DNA of 35,218 bases, taken from NCBI GenBank assembly GCA_020833055.1, contig JAJHQZ010000010.1:1-35218 (forward strand), read 5' to 3'. The notes beneath the pieces are model-generated. The model saw nothing but the letters and a program-made list of their open reading frames with translations, ran no database searches and was not told the origin of the DNA. The stretch comes from Candidatus Korarchaeum sp. Lineage in GTDB: Archaea; Korarchaeota; Korarchaeia; Korarchaeales; Korarchaeaceae. Position numbers and translations under genes: made by a program. Below are positions 23,065-30,605 of the stretch, in pieces (position 1 is the stretch's first letter; the number at the start of each line of letters is the position of its first letter).

Positions 23065-23934
23065 GTGCTCAACTTAGATGCTGAGACTAAGCTGACATGT
23101 CTCCTAGGCCATCCCGTGAAGCACTCAGCCTCTCCAGCGATCCATAACTCCTCTTACAGGGAATTAGGACTGAACGCAGTCTATCTAGCTTTCGATGTCC
23201 TCAGGATAGATGTAGCTATCGAGGGTCTGAGGGAGTTAGGCGCTGTGGGTTGCAATATAACTATACCGCACAAAGAGAAAGTGATAGAGCTCCTTGACTC
23301 CTTAGATGAGAGATCTAACTTAATAGGAGCTGTTAATGTCATAAAATTCGGGGATGAGCTTTCAGGGTTCAACACTGATGTAGATGGTGTGGATTACAGC
23401 TTGGAGCTCCTGGGGATTAGGAGCGGGGAGAGCGCCTTAATACTCGGGGCCGGGGGAGCTGCTAGGGCGGTCCTAGCCTCAATCTCAGGGAAGTTCTCCA
23501 AAGCTTATATATCATCCAGGGACATAGGGAGGGTCGAGAGGTTAAGGGAGCTGTGCCTCAAGCTCGGGATAGAGTGCATCCCCTTACCCTGGGAGGCTAG
23601 GGAGCGGGTCTTGGATAGAATCGAGCTGTTAGTGAACGCGACCCCACTCGGGACATGGGGAGAGGGGGTGCCTGTGGATGCGAGTAAGCTGAGCGGTATC
23701 GCGGTACTGGACCTAGTCTACAACCCACCCGAGACGGAGTTAGTGAGGATAGCCAGGGAGAGGGGGTGCAGGGCCATTGGAGGTCTTAAGATGTTAATTA
23801 GGCAAGCTGCAGTTTCCGAGAGGATATGGTTCGGGGTAGAGCCCGATGAGAGTGTCATGGAGGAAGCCGCCCTGAGGTTCCTGGGTGGTCTCGATGGGAG
23901 TAGCCAGGGTCAACGGTGCGATAACAATAGTTAA
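23065..23934 (+). CDS. aroE: Shikimate dehydrogenase
   Basis: The enzyme reduces 3-dehydroshikimate to shikimate with NADPH. The product begins near LLGHPVKHSASPAIHN, the substrate-binding motif. It continues with NITIPHKEKV (catalytic Lys), GAVNVIKF, NTDVDG, the nucleotide-binding GAGGAARAVL, NATPLG and GGLKMLIRQAA, all in the standard order. I chose the GTG at 23065, giving 289 residues. The frame is open upstream, but that extension lies across the promoter and the start of the divergent gene. The TATA-like box about 28 bp upstream supports a leaderless GTG start. It overlaps shikimate kinase by 41 bp. Confidence 0.93.
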   Translation: MLNLDAETKLTCLLGHPVKHSASPAIHNSSYRELGLNAVYLAFDVLRIDVAIEGLRELGAVGCNITIPHKEKVIELLDSLDERSNLIGAVNVIKFGDELSGFNTDVDGVDYSLELLGIRSGESALILGAGGAARAVLASISGKFSKAYISSRDIGRVERLRELCLKLGIECIPLPWEARERVLDRIELLVNATPLGTWGEGVPVDASKLSGIAVLDLVYNPPETELVRIARERGCRAIGGLKMLIRQAAVSERIWFGVEPDESVMEEAALRFLGGLDGSSQGQRCDNNS

Positions 23935-24709
23935 TGCGATAGCTTCGTGGAAGGGGGCTTCAGTCGGGATAGAGATGGGAGTAGAGGCTAGAGCTCGCGT
24001 TTCAGATGATCTCTCAGTTAGCCCATATGATCCCCTCGTCATTGAGGCAGTTAAAGAGGCATTGAGCTTCGTGGGGGGTGAGGGAGCGAGTGTAGAGGTC
24101 AGCTCGAATATACCAGTTGGATGGGGGCTGAAGAGCAGTAGTGCAGTAGCTAATGCAGTGATTTTAGCTGTTTTAAGTGCTTATGATAGGAAGATAGGGC
24201 TCATAGAGGCGATTAAACTCTCAGTGAGGGCCGCTAGGAGGGCAGGTGTCACTATAACTGGAGCTATGGACGATGCTTCCGCCTCTATGCTAGGAGGCTT
24301 AACTGTAACTGATAACTCTAAGGACCAATTGATAATGAGGGTACCCCTTCCAGAGCTAGATGTAGCGATATTGCTACCTTCATGGGAATCATCCAGGCCC
24401 AAATCCACTATAGATGCCTCTAGATTGAGGAAATACTCTAAAATAACTGATTCCCTGATAGAGATCCTCCCGAGTAGGATCTGGGAAGCCATGACGCTGA
24501 ACGGCCTCCTATACAGCAGGGCCCTCGGTTATAAGGACGATCTAGCCCTGAGAGCTATCGAGCTAGGGGCCCTGGGGGCGGGCCTCTCGGGGACCGGGCC
24601 AGCTATAGCTGCGGTATGCAGAGATTGCAGTGATGTGATCGATTACTGGTCAGGCTTCGGCAAAGTTATGAGGAGCAGGATAACGAACAATCCCGCGAAA
24701 ATTTCTTAG
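23894..24709 (+). CDS. aroK: Archaeal GHMP-type shikimate kinase
   Basis: This kinase phosphorylates shikimate. Archaea use a GHMP-superfamily enzyme unrelated to bacterial AroK. The glycine/serine-rich GHMP motif VGWGLKSSSAVANAV is at about residues 75-90, and GLSGTGPAIAAV is near the C-terminus. TGAMDDASASMLGG is the third conserved segment. I chose the ATG at 23894, preceded by GGTGGTC, over a GTG three codons upstream. The start lies inside the end of aroE, so the two enzymes of consecutive steps are translationally coupled. 271 residues. Confidence 0.93.
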   Translation: MGVARVNGAITIVNAIASWKGASVGIEMGVEARARVSDDLSVSPYDPLVIEAVKEALSFVGGEGASVEVSSNIPVGWGLKSSSAVANAVILAVLSAYDRKIGLIEAIKLSVRAARRAGVTITGAMDDASASMLGGLTVTDNSKDQLIMRVPLPELDVAILLPSWESSRPKSTIDASRLRKYSKITDSLIEILPSRIWEAMTLNGLLYSRALGYKDDLALRAIELGALGAGLSGTGPAIAAVCRDCSDVIDYWSGFGKVMRSRITNNPAKIS

Positions 24710-24714
24710 GTGAA

Positions 24715-26523
24715 TCATCTATTGCCGCTCGGGAGTTCCCTCCAGTTGAATACTCTGACGTTCCACCTCACGAAATCAGGTAAGAGGGAGAAGTAAGTCC
24801 TGTTCAGATACCTCTCGTCAGCCAGCAGGAATATAGCTTCATCCTCATGAGACCTCACGGCCCTACCTAATGCTTGAGATGCTTTCCTCAGGGCGGGGAC
24901 TACGTAGGAGAGGTATCTGCCTCTCCTCCTCCCGTAAATCCTCTCGTAGTATTCTATCATGACCCTAGTCTTCGTCGTAAGCCTATCGAAGGGTATGCCT
25001 AGTAACATTATGCCCTCCAGCTCCTCCCCCGGGAAATCAGCTCCCTCAGCGAACCTCCCTCCAGCTGGCGCTATAAGTAGACCCTCCTTCCCCTGCCTGG
25101 GGAGGTCCTTGAACTCCCTCAGGATCCTACTAGCTTCATCCCCGCTCATATTCCTATCCTCAGAGTAAGTTAACTTCCCAGCTTCCTTAGCTAACTCGAT
25201 TATACCGCTGATCACCTCCCCCTGTATCCTGTAGCTCGCTGTGAATATAGCCAAGTTCCCGGGGATGCTCAGGAACCTCTCAACTACCTTCAGGTACCTC
25301 TTGAGCATCTCATCAGATAGCTCCTCACCTCTCGTGCTCACTCCCCTAACTATGACTGTGGAGACCCTCTCAGGATCCGCTATAGATGGTACGCTCATTC
25401 TAGAGAAATTATCGATCCCTACGACATCAGAGAAAGCATCTATAGGCTCTAGAGTACCGGACATGAAGATTACTGACCTGAAGTCCTTCCATATCGTGGA
25501 GAGGAAGCCCCTGACTCTCATATCCCAGACTTCCAAGCTAGGCTCATCCTCAACTGAGTAGAGGTAAGCGACCCCCTCCTCCCCAGATTTCTCGAGAGCC
25601 GCTATCAGGAACTCTGCCACTGAGTTCAGGTAGGATCTAGGCTCCTTCCCCCTCTTGACTTGATCTGAGTAAACTATATCGACTAGCTCGTGGAACTTCT
25701 TAAGGTCATCGGGCCCTAGATCGGTAGAGGAGAGCATCTCATTTAGATCGAAAGTACCGTCCTCGCCAACAGCTACACTGCGTATGAAATCCCTCATTGA
25801 TATGAGCTTCCTCCTCAGGCCTAGGGAGTCCCTCGGATCGTACCTCTCATCCTCCTTTATAGCCCTCTCCAAGCTCGTGAGCGATATGGATTTGCTGTTG
25901 AGTTCCATAGCGACCCTATCTATGTTATGGGCTTCATCTACTACTAGGAATGACCTCCTGAAGCTGACCTTATGCCTGATCGCCCAACCGAGCGGTGAGA
26001 GTATGTAATTGTAGCTCAGGGAGATTAAGGAGGCTTCCTCGAGCAGCATCATCTGCAAGAAGTAAGGGCAAACTTGAATACTCTCAGCTGCTTTCAGTAT
26101 CTCTGAGAATACCATCGGCCCTTCTATTTGGAAGTAATCTAACTTCTTGAGGTTCCTGAAATAGGGGCAGCTCTCCCTCCTCAGCCTGCACAGGTTACTC
26201 ACTCCCTCGTAGCTGGATATGTTCATCCTCCTAGCGAGCAAGCACATATCTTTCTTTCCCCTGAATGAGAATCCAAATACTTCAAACTTCCTGTTTATCA
26301 CTTTTAGCTCTTCTATCGGCCTATCAGTCTCGTTCCCAGTTCTAACGGCCCATATTATCTTGCCTCCATTCAACTCGCTCAAGAGGGCTGATAGGACCAC
26401 TGGGGTCTTCCCGAATCCAGTGGGGGCGTGCAGGCAGAAGTTCTCCCCTCTCCTCACCGCACTCCTTATAGCTTCCATTACCTCCTCTTGATGTTCCCTG
26501 GGCTTGTAAGGGAAGTGCTCCAT
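24715..26523 (-). CDS. xpd: XPD/Rad3-family Fe-S DNA helicase
   Basis: This is a 5'-3' superfamily 2 helicase of nucleotide excision repair and related processes, 602 residues. Walker A is HAPTGFGKT (residues 32-40) and the DEAH box is VVDEAHN. Four cysteines at about residues 94, 112, 119 and 152 (DMC, NLC, ESC, VCPYF) fit the [4Fe-4S] cluster domain of XPD. The C-terminal motor domain shows QALGRAVRS (motif VI) and GRFAEGADFPG (motif V). A TATA-like GGTTTTATC on the minus strand about 28 bp before the ATG suggests a leaderless mRNA. It ends 5 bp from the convergent shikimate kinase. Confidence 0.95.
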   Translation of the reverse strand: MEHFPYKPREHQEEVMEAIRSAVRRGENFCLHAPTGFGKTPVVLSALLSELNGGKIIWAVRTGNETDRPIEELKVINRKFEVFGFSFRGKKDMCLLARRMNISSYEGVSNLCRLRRESCPYFRNLKKLDYFQIEGPMVFSEILKAAESIQVCPYFLQMMLLEEASLISLSYNYILSPLGWAIRHKVSFRRSFLVVDEAHNIDRVAMELNSKSISLTSLERAIKEDERYDPRDSLGLRRKLISMRDFIRSVAVGEDGTFDLNEMLSSTDLGPDDLKKFHELVDIVYSDQVKRGKEPRSYLNSVAEFLIAALEKSGEEGVAYLYSVEDEPSLEVWDMRVRGFLSTIWKDFRSVIFMSGTLEPIDAFSDVVGIDNFSRMSVPSIADPERVSTVIVRGVSTRGEELSDEMLKRYLKVVERFLSIPGNLAIFTASYRIQGEVISGIIELAKEAGKLTYSEDRNMSGDEASRILREFKDLPRQGKEGLLIAPAGGRFAEGADFPGEELEGIMLLGIPFDRLTTKTRVMIEYYERIYGRRRGRYLSYVVPALRKASQALGRAVRSHEDEAIFLLADERYLNRTYFSLLPDFVRWNVRVFNWRELPSGNR

Positions 26524-26570
26524 TCCTCTCCTAACTCACGGTAAATAGATAAAACCTTAATCGCCCCAGA

Positions 26571-26580
26571 GCTTTTAAGG
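26571..26580 (+). promoter_or_regulatory. Probable TATA box of the ribH-phosphoesterase unit
   Basis: GCTTTTAAGG is centred about 26 bp before the ATG at 26601, which supports a leaderless start there. The alternative TTG at 26592 would lie upstream of the predicted transcript start. Confidence 0.5.
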
Positions 26581-26600
26581 GCCCGCATCATTTGACTCGT

Positions 26601-27029
26601 ATGGGAGCTAGGATAGGTGTAGTGGTCTCGGAGCTCAACTCGAGGGTGACTGAGAGGATGCTGGGCAGCTTACTGGATCAAGCCGATCGACTTGGAGTAG
26701 AGGTAAAGAGGGTATGCAAGGTCCCAGGACTGTTGGATGCTCCATTAGTAGTTAAGGAGCTTTTGAAAATGGATGAGATTGATGCGGTCATACTACTCGG
26801 CTCTATAGTTAAGGAGACATCATTGGAAGATTACATATTCAATCAAGTGATATCGAAGCTCATAGACCTATCGCTGCACTATGAGAAGCCCGTCTCATTC
26901 GGTATATCCGGGCCGGGGATATATTGGAGCGAGCGTCTCTCCAGTCTAGGCGCTGAGGAGTACGCTAAGATGTCACTAGAGGCCGCCCTCAATAACTTGA
27001 ATTTATTGAGGGAGCTGAGGGGGAGATGA
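26601..27029 (+). CDS. ribH: 6,7-dimethyl-8-ribityllumazine synthase homologue lacking the usual active-site histidine
   Basis: The 142-residue protein has the lumazine synthase fold pattern: RIGVVVSELNSRVTERML, VKRVCKVPGLLDAPLVVKELL, IDAVILLGSIVKETS, then DLSLHYEKPVSFGISGPG. RibH condenses 5-amino-6-ribitylaminouracil with dihydroxybutanone phosphate in riboflavin synthesis. The conserved catalytic His, four residues after the GxxxxGET-type turn (B. subtilis His88), aligns with Leu75 here (KETSLEDYIF). It may be a slower enzyme or a diverged paralogue. The stop overlaps the phosphoesterase ATG (ATGA). Confidence 0.82.
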   Translation: MGARIGVVVSELNSRVTERMLGSLLDQADRLGVEVKRVCKVPGLLDAPLVVKELLKMDEIDAVILLGSIVKETSLEDYIFNQVISKLIDLSLHYEKPVSFGISGPGIYWSERLSSLGAEEYAKMSLEAALNNLNLLRELRGR

Positions 27030-27760
27030 AGTTATTCCCATTCGGAGCTCTCCTCAATGATATATTAGTGGTAGCGGATCTCCACTTAGGCTATGAGGAC
27101 GCTCTGAGGGAGAGGGGGGTCGAGCTCCCCTACGAACAATATGGCTTGGTTAAGAGGGAAATAATTAGTTATATAGAGGAATATAGCCCGGAGGTCCTCG
27201 TCTTAAACGGTGATGTGAAGCATGAGTTCAGCGGGGCGCTGAGCCAGGAGTGGAGGGAGGTGATAGACCTCCTGAGGACCCTCAAGGATCTTGTCAAAGT
27301 TGAGGTAGTCAGGGGGAACCACGATAACTTCCTGATACCCATACTGAAGAGAGAGGGCGTTGAGATAAGCAGCCCTTACTTGAAGATTCAGGGGCTCCTG
27401 ATAACTCACGGCCATTTGGATATCCTCATACCAGATGACGTCGAGCTGATAGTGATGGGGCACGAGCATCCAGCTATAACTATGAGGGATGAGATAGGTG
27501 CTTCCCATAAGTTCAAGGTCTTCATGGAAGGGGAGTACATGGGATTCAAGTTGCTAGTCGTACCTGCTATCTCACCGCTAGCACCGGGGACGGATTTGCT
27601 CAGCGTGAGCAAGAGGGACCTACTATCGCCCATCCTGAGGAAAGCTGATATAGAGAATTTCAAAATAAGAGTAGCTGATAAGGAGGTAGGCGTCGAGGAC
27701 CTCGGCCCCCTCCGTGCGATAAGGAGAGCAGCTAGAATGATCTCCGATTCAATCTCATGA
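27026..27760 (+). CDS. Metallophosphoesterase, archaeal SbcD-related
   Basis: This is a calcineurin-like phosphoesterase of 244 residues. It has the full set of metal-binding motifs: VADLHLGYE, LNGDVKHEF, VVRGNHDN, ITHGH and VMGHEHP. The size and the LHLGYE/GNHDN pattern match the archaeal SbcD-related phosphoesterase group, whose substrate is not established. It is co-transcribed with the ribH homologue through an ATGA overlap, which does not by itself imply a link to riboflavin. It lacks the capping domain of true SbcD/Mre11. Confidence 0.9.
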   Translation: MKLFPFGALLNDILVVADLHLGYEDALRERGVELPYEQYGLVKREIISYIEEYSPEVLVLNGDVKHEFSGALSQEWREVIDLLRTLKDLVKVEVVRGNHDNFLIPILKREGVEISSPYLKIQGLLITHGHLDILIPDDVELIVMGHEHPAITMRDEIGASHKFKVFMEGEYMGFKLLVVPAISPLAPGTDLLSVSKRDLLSPILRKADIENFKIRVADKEVGVEDLGPLRAIRRAARMISDSIS

Positions 27761-27792
27761 TCTTTTATTAAGCTGAGATACCTCACTCCATG

Positions 27793-28287
27793 ATGAAGTG
27801 CGCGGTTTTCGATATAGATAACACTCTATTCGATGCTAGGAGGAGGTTCCATCTAGCTATTTCAGGTTTCAACGTCAGCTCCCCGAGGGAGCTGCCCTTC
27901 GAGTTGCAGAGGCAGTTCTGGATGAGGTTCCTCGATCCCGATTTATTCAGCCTCGATATCCCCATAAACAGGAGTATAGAGATGATATTAGACGCTAAGA
28001 GCAGGGGGCTCAGGGTAGTGCTGATAACTGGGAGGTACGAGAGCCTCAGGAGGGATACGGAGCTCCAATTGATGCAAGCAGGCATACCATACGATGAGCT
28101 CATAATGAGGCCGGATGGCAACTTCCAGAGGGATAGGGAGCTGAAGCCATCCCTCCTCAAGGGTCTGAGTTGCGAGATAGTTGAGTATCATGACGATGAT
28201 CTAGAGACACTGCTCGAGGTGAGGAAGATAGCCCCAAATTCATTGCTATTCCTCCACAGGCCCGATGGGAGCTTCGAGATAATCTAG
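27793..28287 (+). CDS. HAD-superfamily phosphatase-like protein
   Basis: The 164-residue protein carries HAD motif I as VFDIDNTLFD, motif II as LITGR, a lysine in ELKPSLL (motif III) and an acidic motif IV, EYHDDDLETL. The small insertion between motifs I and II suggests a minimally capped enzyme acting on a large substrate, such as a protein or polynucleotide. The LITGRYESLRRDTELQL segment resembles the phosphatase domain of polynucleotide kinase-phosphatases. Two ATGs lie in tandem (27790 and 27793). A TATA-like CTTTTATTAA at 27762-27771 fits a leaderless start at either. It overlaps the convergent AOR-family gene by 4 bp. Confidence 0.82.
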   Translation: MKCAVFDIDNTLFDARRRFHLAISGFNVSSPRELPFELQRQFWMRFLDPDLFSLDIPINRSIEMILDAKSRGLRVVLITGRYESLRRDTELQLMQAGIPYDELIMRPDGNFQRDRELKPSLLKGLSCEIVEYHDDDLETLLEVRKIAPNSLLFLHRPDGSFEII

Positions 28288-30020
28288 GAGTGAGCCCTGG
28301 ACCATTTCTCCAGGGCTTCCCTCACGTACTCCTCACTCAGCAGGCCGTGAGGAGATTCTACCTCGAATATCCTCCTGGGGATCCTCAATTCGCTGGGATC
28401 GAAACCCATCATCTTCTTGAGCTCCAATTTCTCCCTGTAAATCCTCCTCCCAAGTTCCTTAAGCTCATTCTCATCCATCTCGATTCCCAGGGGCTTTAGA
28501 GCCCTCAACACGACTTCAGGCTTATATATCCCTCTGACGAAGAGGCAGAGGACGAGTGATGTGAGCACCTGCCTCCAAGACTCCTCTTCAACTAGCTCAT
28601 CTATTAGCCTCTCGGGGTCTGGATAGTTCTTCCCTAAGTACCTCAGATCCAGTGAGTAGCCAGCGTTATCCAGATGGCTGTGCCTCAGGCCTATTAAGTA
28701 GCCTATATGCGCTCCCGGGCCAGTGTGATAACCCGGCATCTCATTACCGCCGAAAGTGAGGGAGAATTCCAACCCACCGTACCTCTTAGCGGCTTCCTCA
28801 GTACCTCTCGCTAAACTCTCATAGAACTCATTAGGTTGCTCAACTATGAACTCAAGCATCTTCAAATAAGCCTCCCAATTCCCCCAGTCAGGCTCCACGA
28901 TGGTCTCCTCCCTCCCTACGATCCCCCTCTTGAAAGCCTCAGTAGCCCAAGCTAATGCGACTCCGGAGCTTATCGCATCTAAGCCGAGGATATCAGTCTC
29001 CTCTATCAACCTCAGGAGGCCGTCCATATCGCTCACTCCCAACATACTCCCGAGCGCGTATATAGGCTCATAATCGTATCCTACATACCTCATAGTATAA
29101 AAATATTTTTCTTTTGGATGCCTCTCTCTTATGAAAGCTATATGTATACAAGCTATTGGGCAGTGAGCGCAGGCTACTCTCCTAGCTAGAGACCTCTCAG
29201 CGAAGCTCTCACCACTTATGTCCTCAGCTCCCTCGAACCTAGCTGAGGATAGGTTCCTAGTCGGGAGGCCCCCTATCTCATTCAGTGGTAGGACGTTCTC
29301 AGCAGTCCCCAGATCATGATACTTCCTAGTAGCTTCACTTCTCAAGCACTCCTCGAATATCTCCCTGTATACAGCTCTGTAGCCCCTCATATCCTTGACT
29401 TCAACGCTACTCCTACCTCCCAGGACTACGGCTTTCAGCTTCTTCGATCCCCAGACAGCGCCGAGCCCCAACCTACCGAAATGCCTGTAGGTCTCCAGTA
29501 TAACTGAGGCGTACCTCACCATCCTCTCCCCGGCCCTACCTATCCTCATTATGCTCCTAAGACCGGGCCAGGGCTCCCTCTCCCTCAAGACCTTCCCTAT
29601 CGTCAGGGAGCTCCTGACTCCCCAGAGGGAGCTCGCATCCTTGAACTCGACCCTTCCATCATGTATAGATAGGTAGATCGGGGTCCTGCTAGCCCCCTTG
29701 ATCACGATTGCCCCGAAACCAGACATCCTCAATGAAATAGCAGCCCTACCCCCTGCATGGGATTCACCTAAGTTCCCGGTGAGAGGGGATTTGAACATCG
29801 CCACTAGCTTAGATGCAGCCGGATAAATCCCTGTGAGAACTCCTATAGCCATCACTATAACGTTCTCAGGGGATAAGGGATCGACCTTGGGGTCTATCTC
29901 CTCCTTCAATAGCTGGACAGCTACACCAGTACCGCCCAAGTACTCAGAGAATAGGTCCTCCCTCCTCCTCACGTAATGCTTCATATTCGTCAGGTCCACG
30001 TAGAGGACGTCCTCCAGCAT
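28284..30020 (-). CDS. Aldehyde ferredoxin oxidoreductase-family tungsten enzyme
   Basis: This is an AOR-family oxidoreductase of 578 residues. It binds a tungsten bis-pyranopterin and one [4Fe-4S] cluster and oxidises aldehydes to acids with ferredoxin. Visible motifs are LGGTGVAVQLL at the N-terminus, SPLTGNLGESHAGGR and GRLGLGAVWGSKKLKAVV. The cluster ligands CAHCPIAC lie near residue 280, with a distal Cys near 491 (LVLCLF). The ATG at 30020 follows AGGTGGTT; the GTG at 30029 is an alternative. It is co-transcribed with the polyferredoxin just upstream, an arrangement like the two-subunit WOR5-type enzymes. The aldehyde substrate is unknown. Confidence 0.93.
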   Translation of the reverse strand: MLEDVLYVDLTNMKHYVRRREDLFSEYLGGTGVAVQLLKEEIDPKVDPLSPENVIVMAIGVLTGIYPAASKLVAMFKSPLTGNLGESHAGGRAAISLRMSGFGAIVIKGASRTPIYLSIHDGRVEFKDASSLWGVRSSLTIGKVLREREPWPGLRSIMRIGRAGERMVRYASVILETYRHFGRLGLGAVWGSKKLKAVVLGGRSSVEVKDMRGYRAVYREIFEECLRSEATRKYHDLGTAENVLPLNEIGGLPTRNLSSARFEGAEDISGESFAERSLARRVACAHCPIACIHIAFIRERHPKEKYFYTMRYVGYDYEPIYALGSMLGVSDMDGLLRLIEETDILGLDAISSGVALAWATEAFKRGIVGREETIVEPDWGNWEAYLKMLEFIVEQPNEFYESLARGTEEAAKRYGGLEFSLTFGGNEMPGYHTGPGAHIGYLIGLRHSHLDNAGYSLDLRYLGKNYPDPERLIDELVEEESWRQVLTSLVLCLFVRGIYKPEVVLRALKPLGIEMDENELKELGRRIYREKLELKKMMGFDPSELRIPRRIFEVESPHGLLSEEYVREALEKWSRAHS

Positions 30021-30021
30021 T

Positions 30022-30423
30022 TCAACCACCTAGCTTTATCACACCGTAAGGGCAGAAGTCGACGCATAGGCCACAATGAGTGCATATCACTGGCTTGTCA
30101 TTGACGCAATCCCAGAAGATAGCTCCGAATGGGCAGGCTTTAACGCAGTACCCACAGCCTATGCATAGCCTAGGATCCAATATGACTCCTCCCCCCTCCC
30201 TCGACCTCAGGGCCGAGGTGGGACAGACCTTCATGCACGATGGATCGCTGCAAGCCCTACACACGATGACAGTGAAGCCCCTCTCGACGCCTCCAACGCT
30301 CCTCACTCGTATAGCTGAGTAATTCAAGCCAGCATCCCCGAATCTCCTGGAGCAAGCGAACATACACGACATACAGCCTACGCATATATCTGGATCCACG
30401 ACCTCTAGCCTCAGTCGAATCAC
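30022..30423 (-). CDS. Four-cluster polyferredoxin, electron-transfer subunit of the AOR-family enzyme
   Basis: The 133-residue protein has four [4Fe-4S] binding motifs in order: CVGCMSCMFAC, CRACSDPSCMKVC, CIGCGYCVKAC and CTHCGLCVDFC. It therefore has sixteen ligand cysteines plus one extra (FWDC). It is of the size and type of the small subunit paired with WOR5-like and AorA-type aldehyde oxidoreductases, where it relays electrons to or from ferredoxin. The start is a GTG at 30423 with a TATA-like CTTTATTAG about 25 bp upstream, so it is probably leaderless. It overlaps the upstream alternative start of the AOR gene. Confidence 0.92.
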   Translation of the reverse strand: MIRLRLEVVDPDICVGCMSCMFACSRRFGDAGLNYSAIRVRSVGGVERGFTVIVCRACSDPSCMKVCPTSALRSREGGGVILDPRLCIGCGYCVKACPFGAIFWDCVNDKPVICTHCGLCVDFCPYGVIKLGG

Positions 30424-30570
30424 CTGCTCATAGGGAGGTCATCTAATAAAGAATTTAAGCGTAAAAGTAGTGAAAATTTTAATTCAATAATACAAATTCT
30501 TAATAAAATTTCAACTTAGAGATCCCTGACGTCAATATATGATAGGTCGGGAGTTCTATCGGGGCCCCGA

Positions 30571-30598
30571 AGGTTTTATGGTGCGAGTTGATCGCACC
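30571..30598 (+). promoter_or_regulatory. Lhr promoter with a perfect 7-bp hairpin/operator
   Basis: A TATA-like GGTTTTATG (30572-30580) is followed directly by GGTGCGA-GTTGA-TCGCACC (30580-30598, a perfect inverted repeat). The dyad lies between the TATA box and the ATG at 30606, over or next to the expected transcription start. It could be a repressor site or a 5' hairpin. The divergent polyferredoxin promoter is at about 30445-30452. Confidence 0.4.
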
Positions 30599-30605
30599 CG
30601 GGGAA

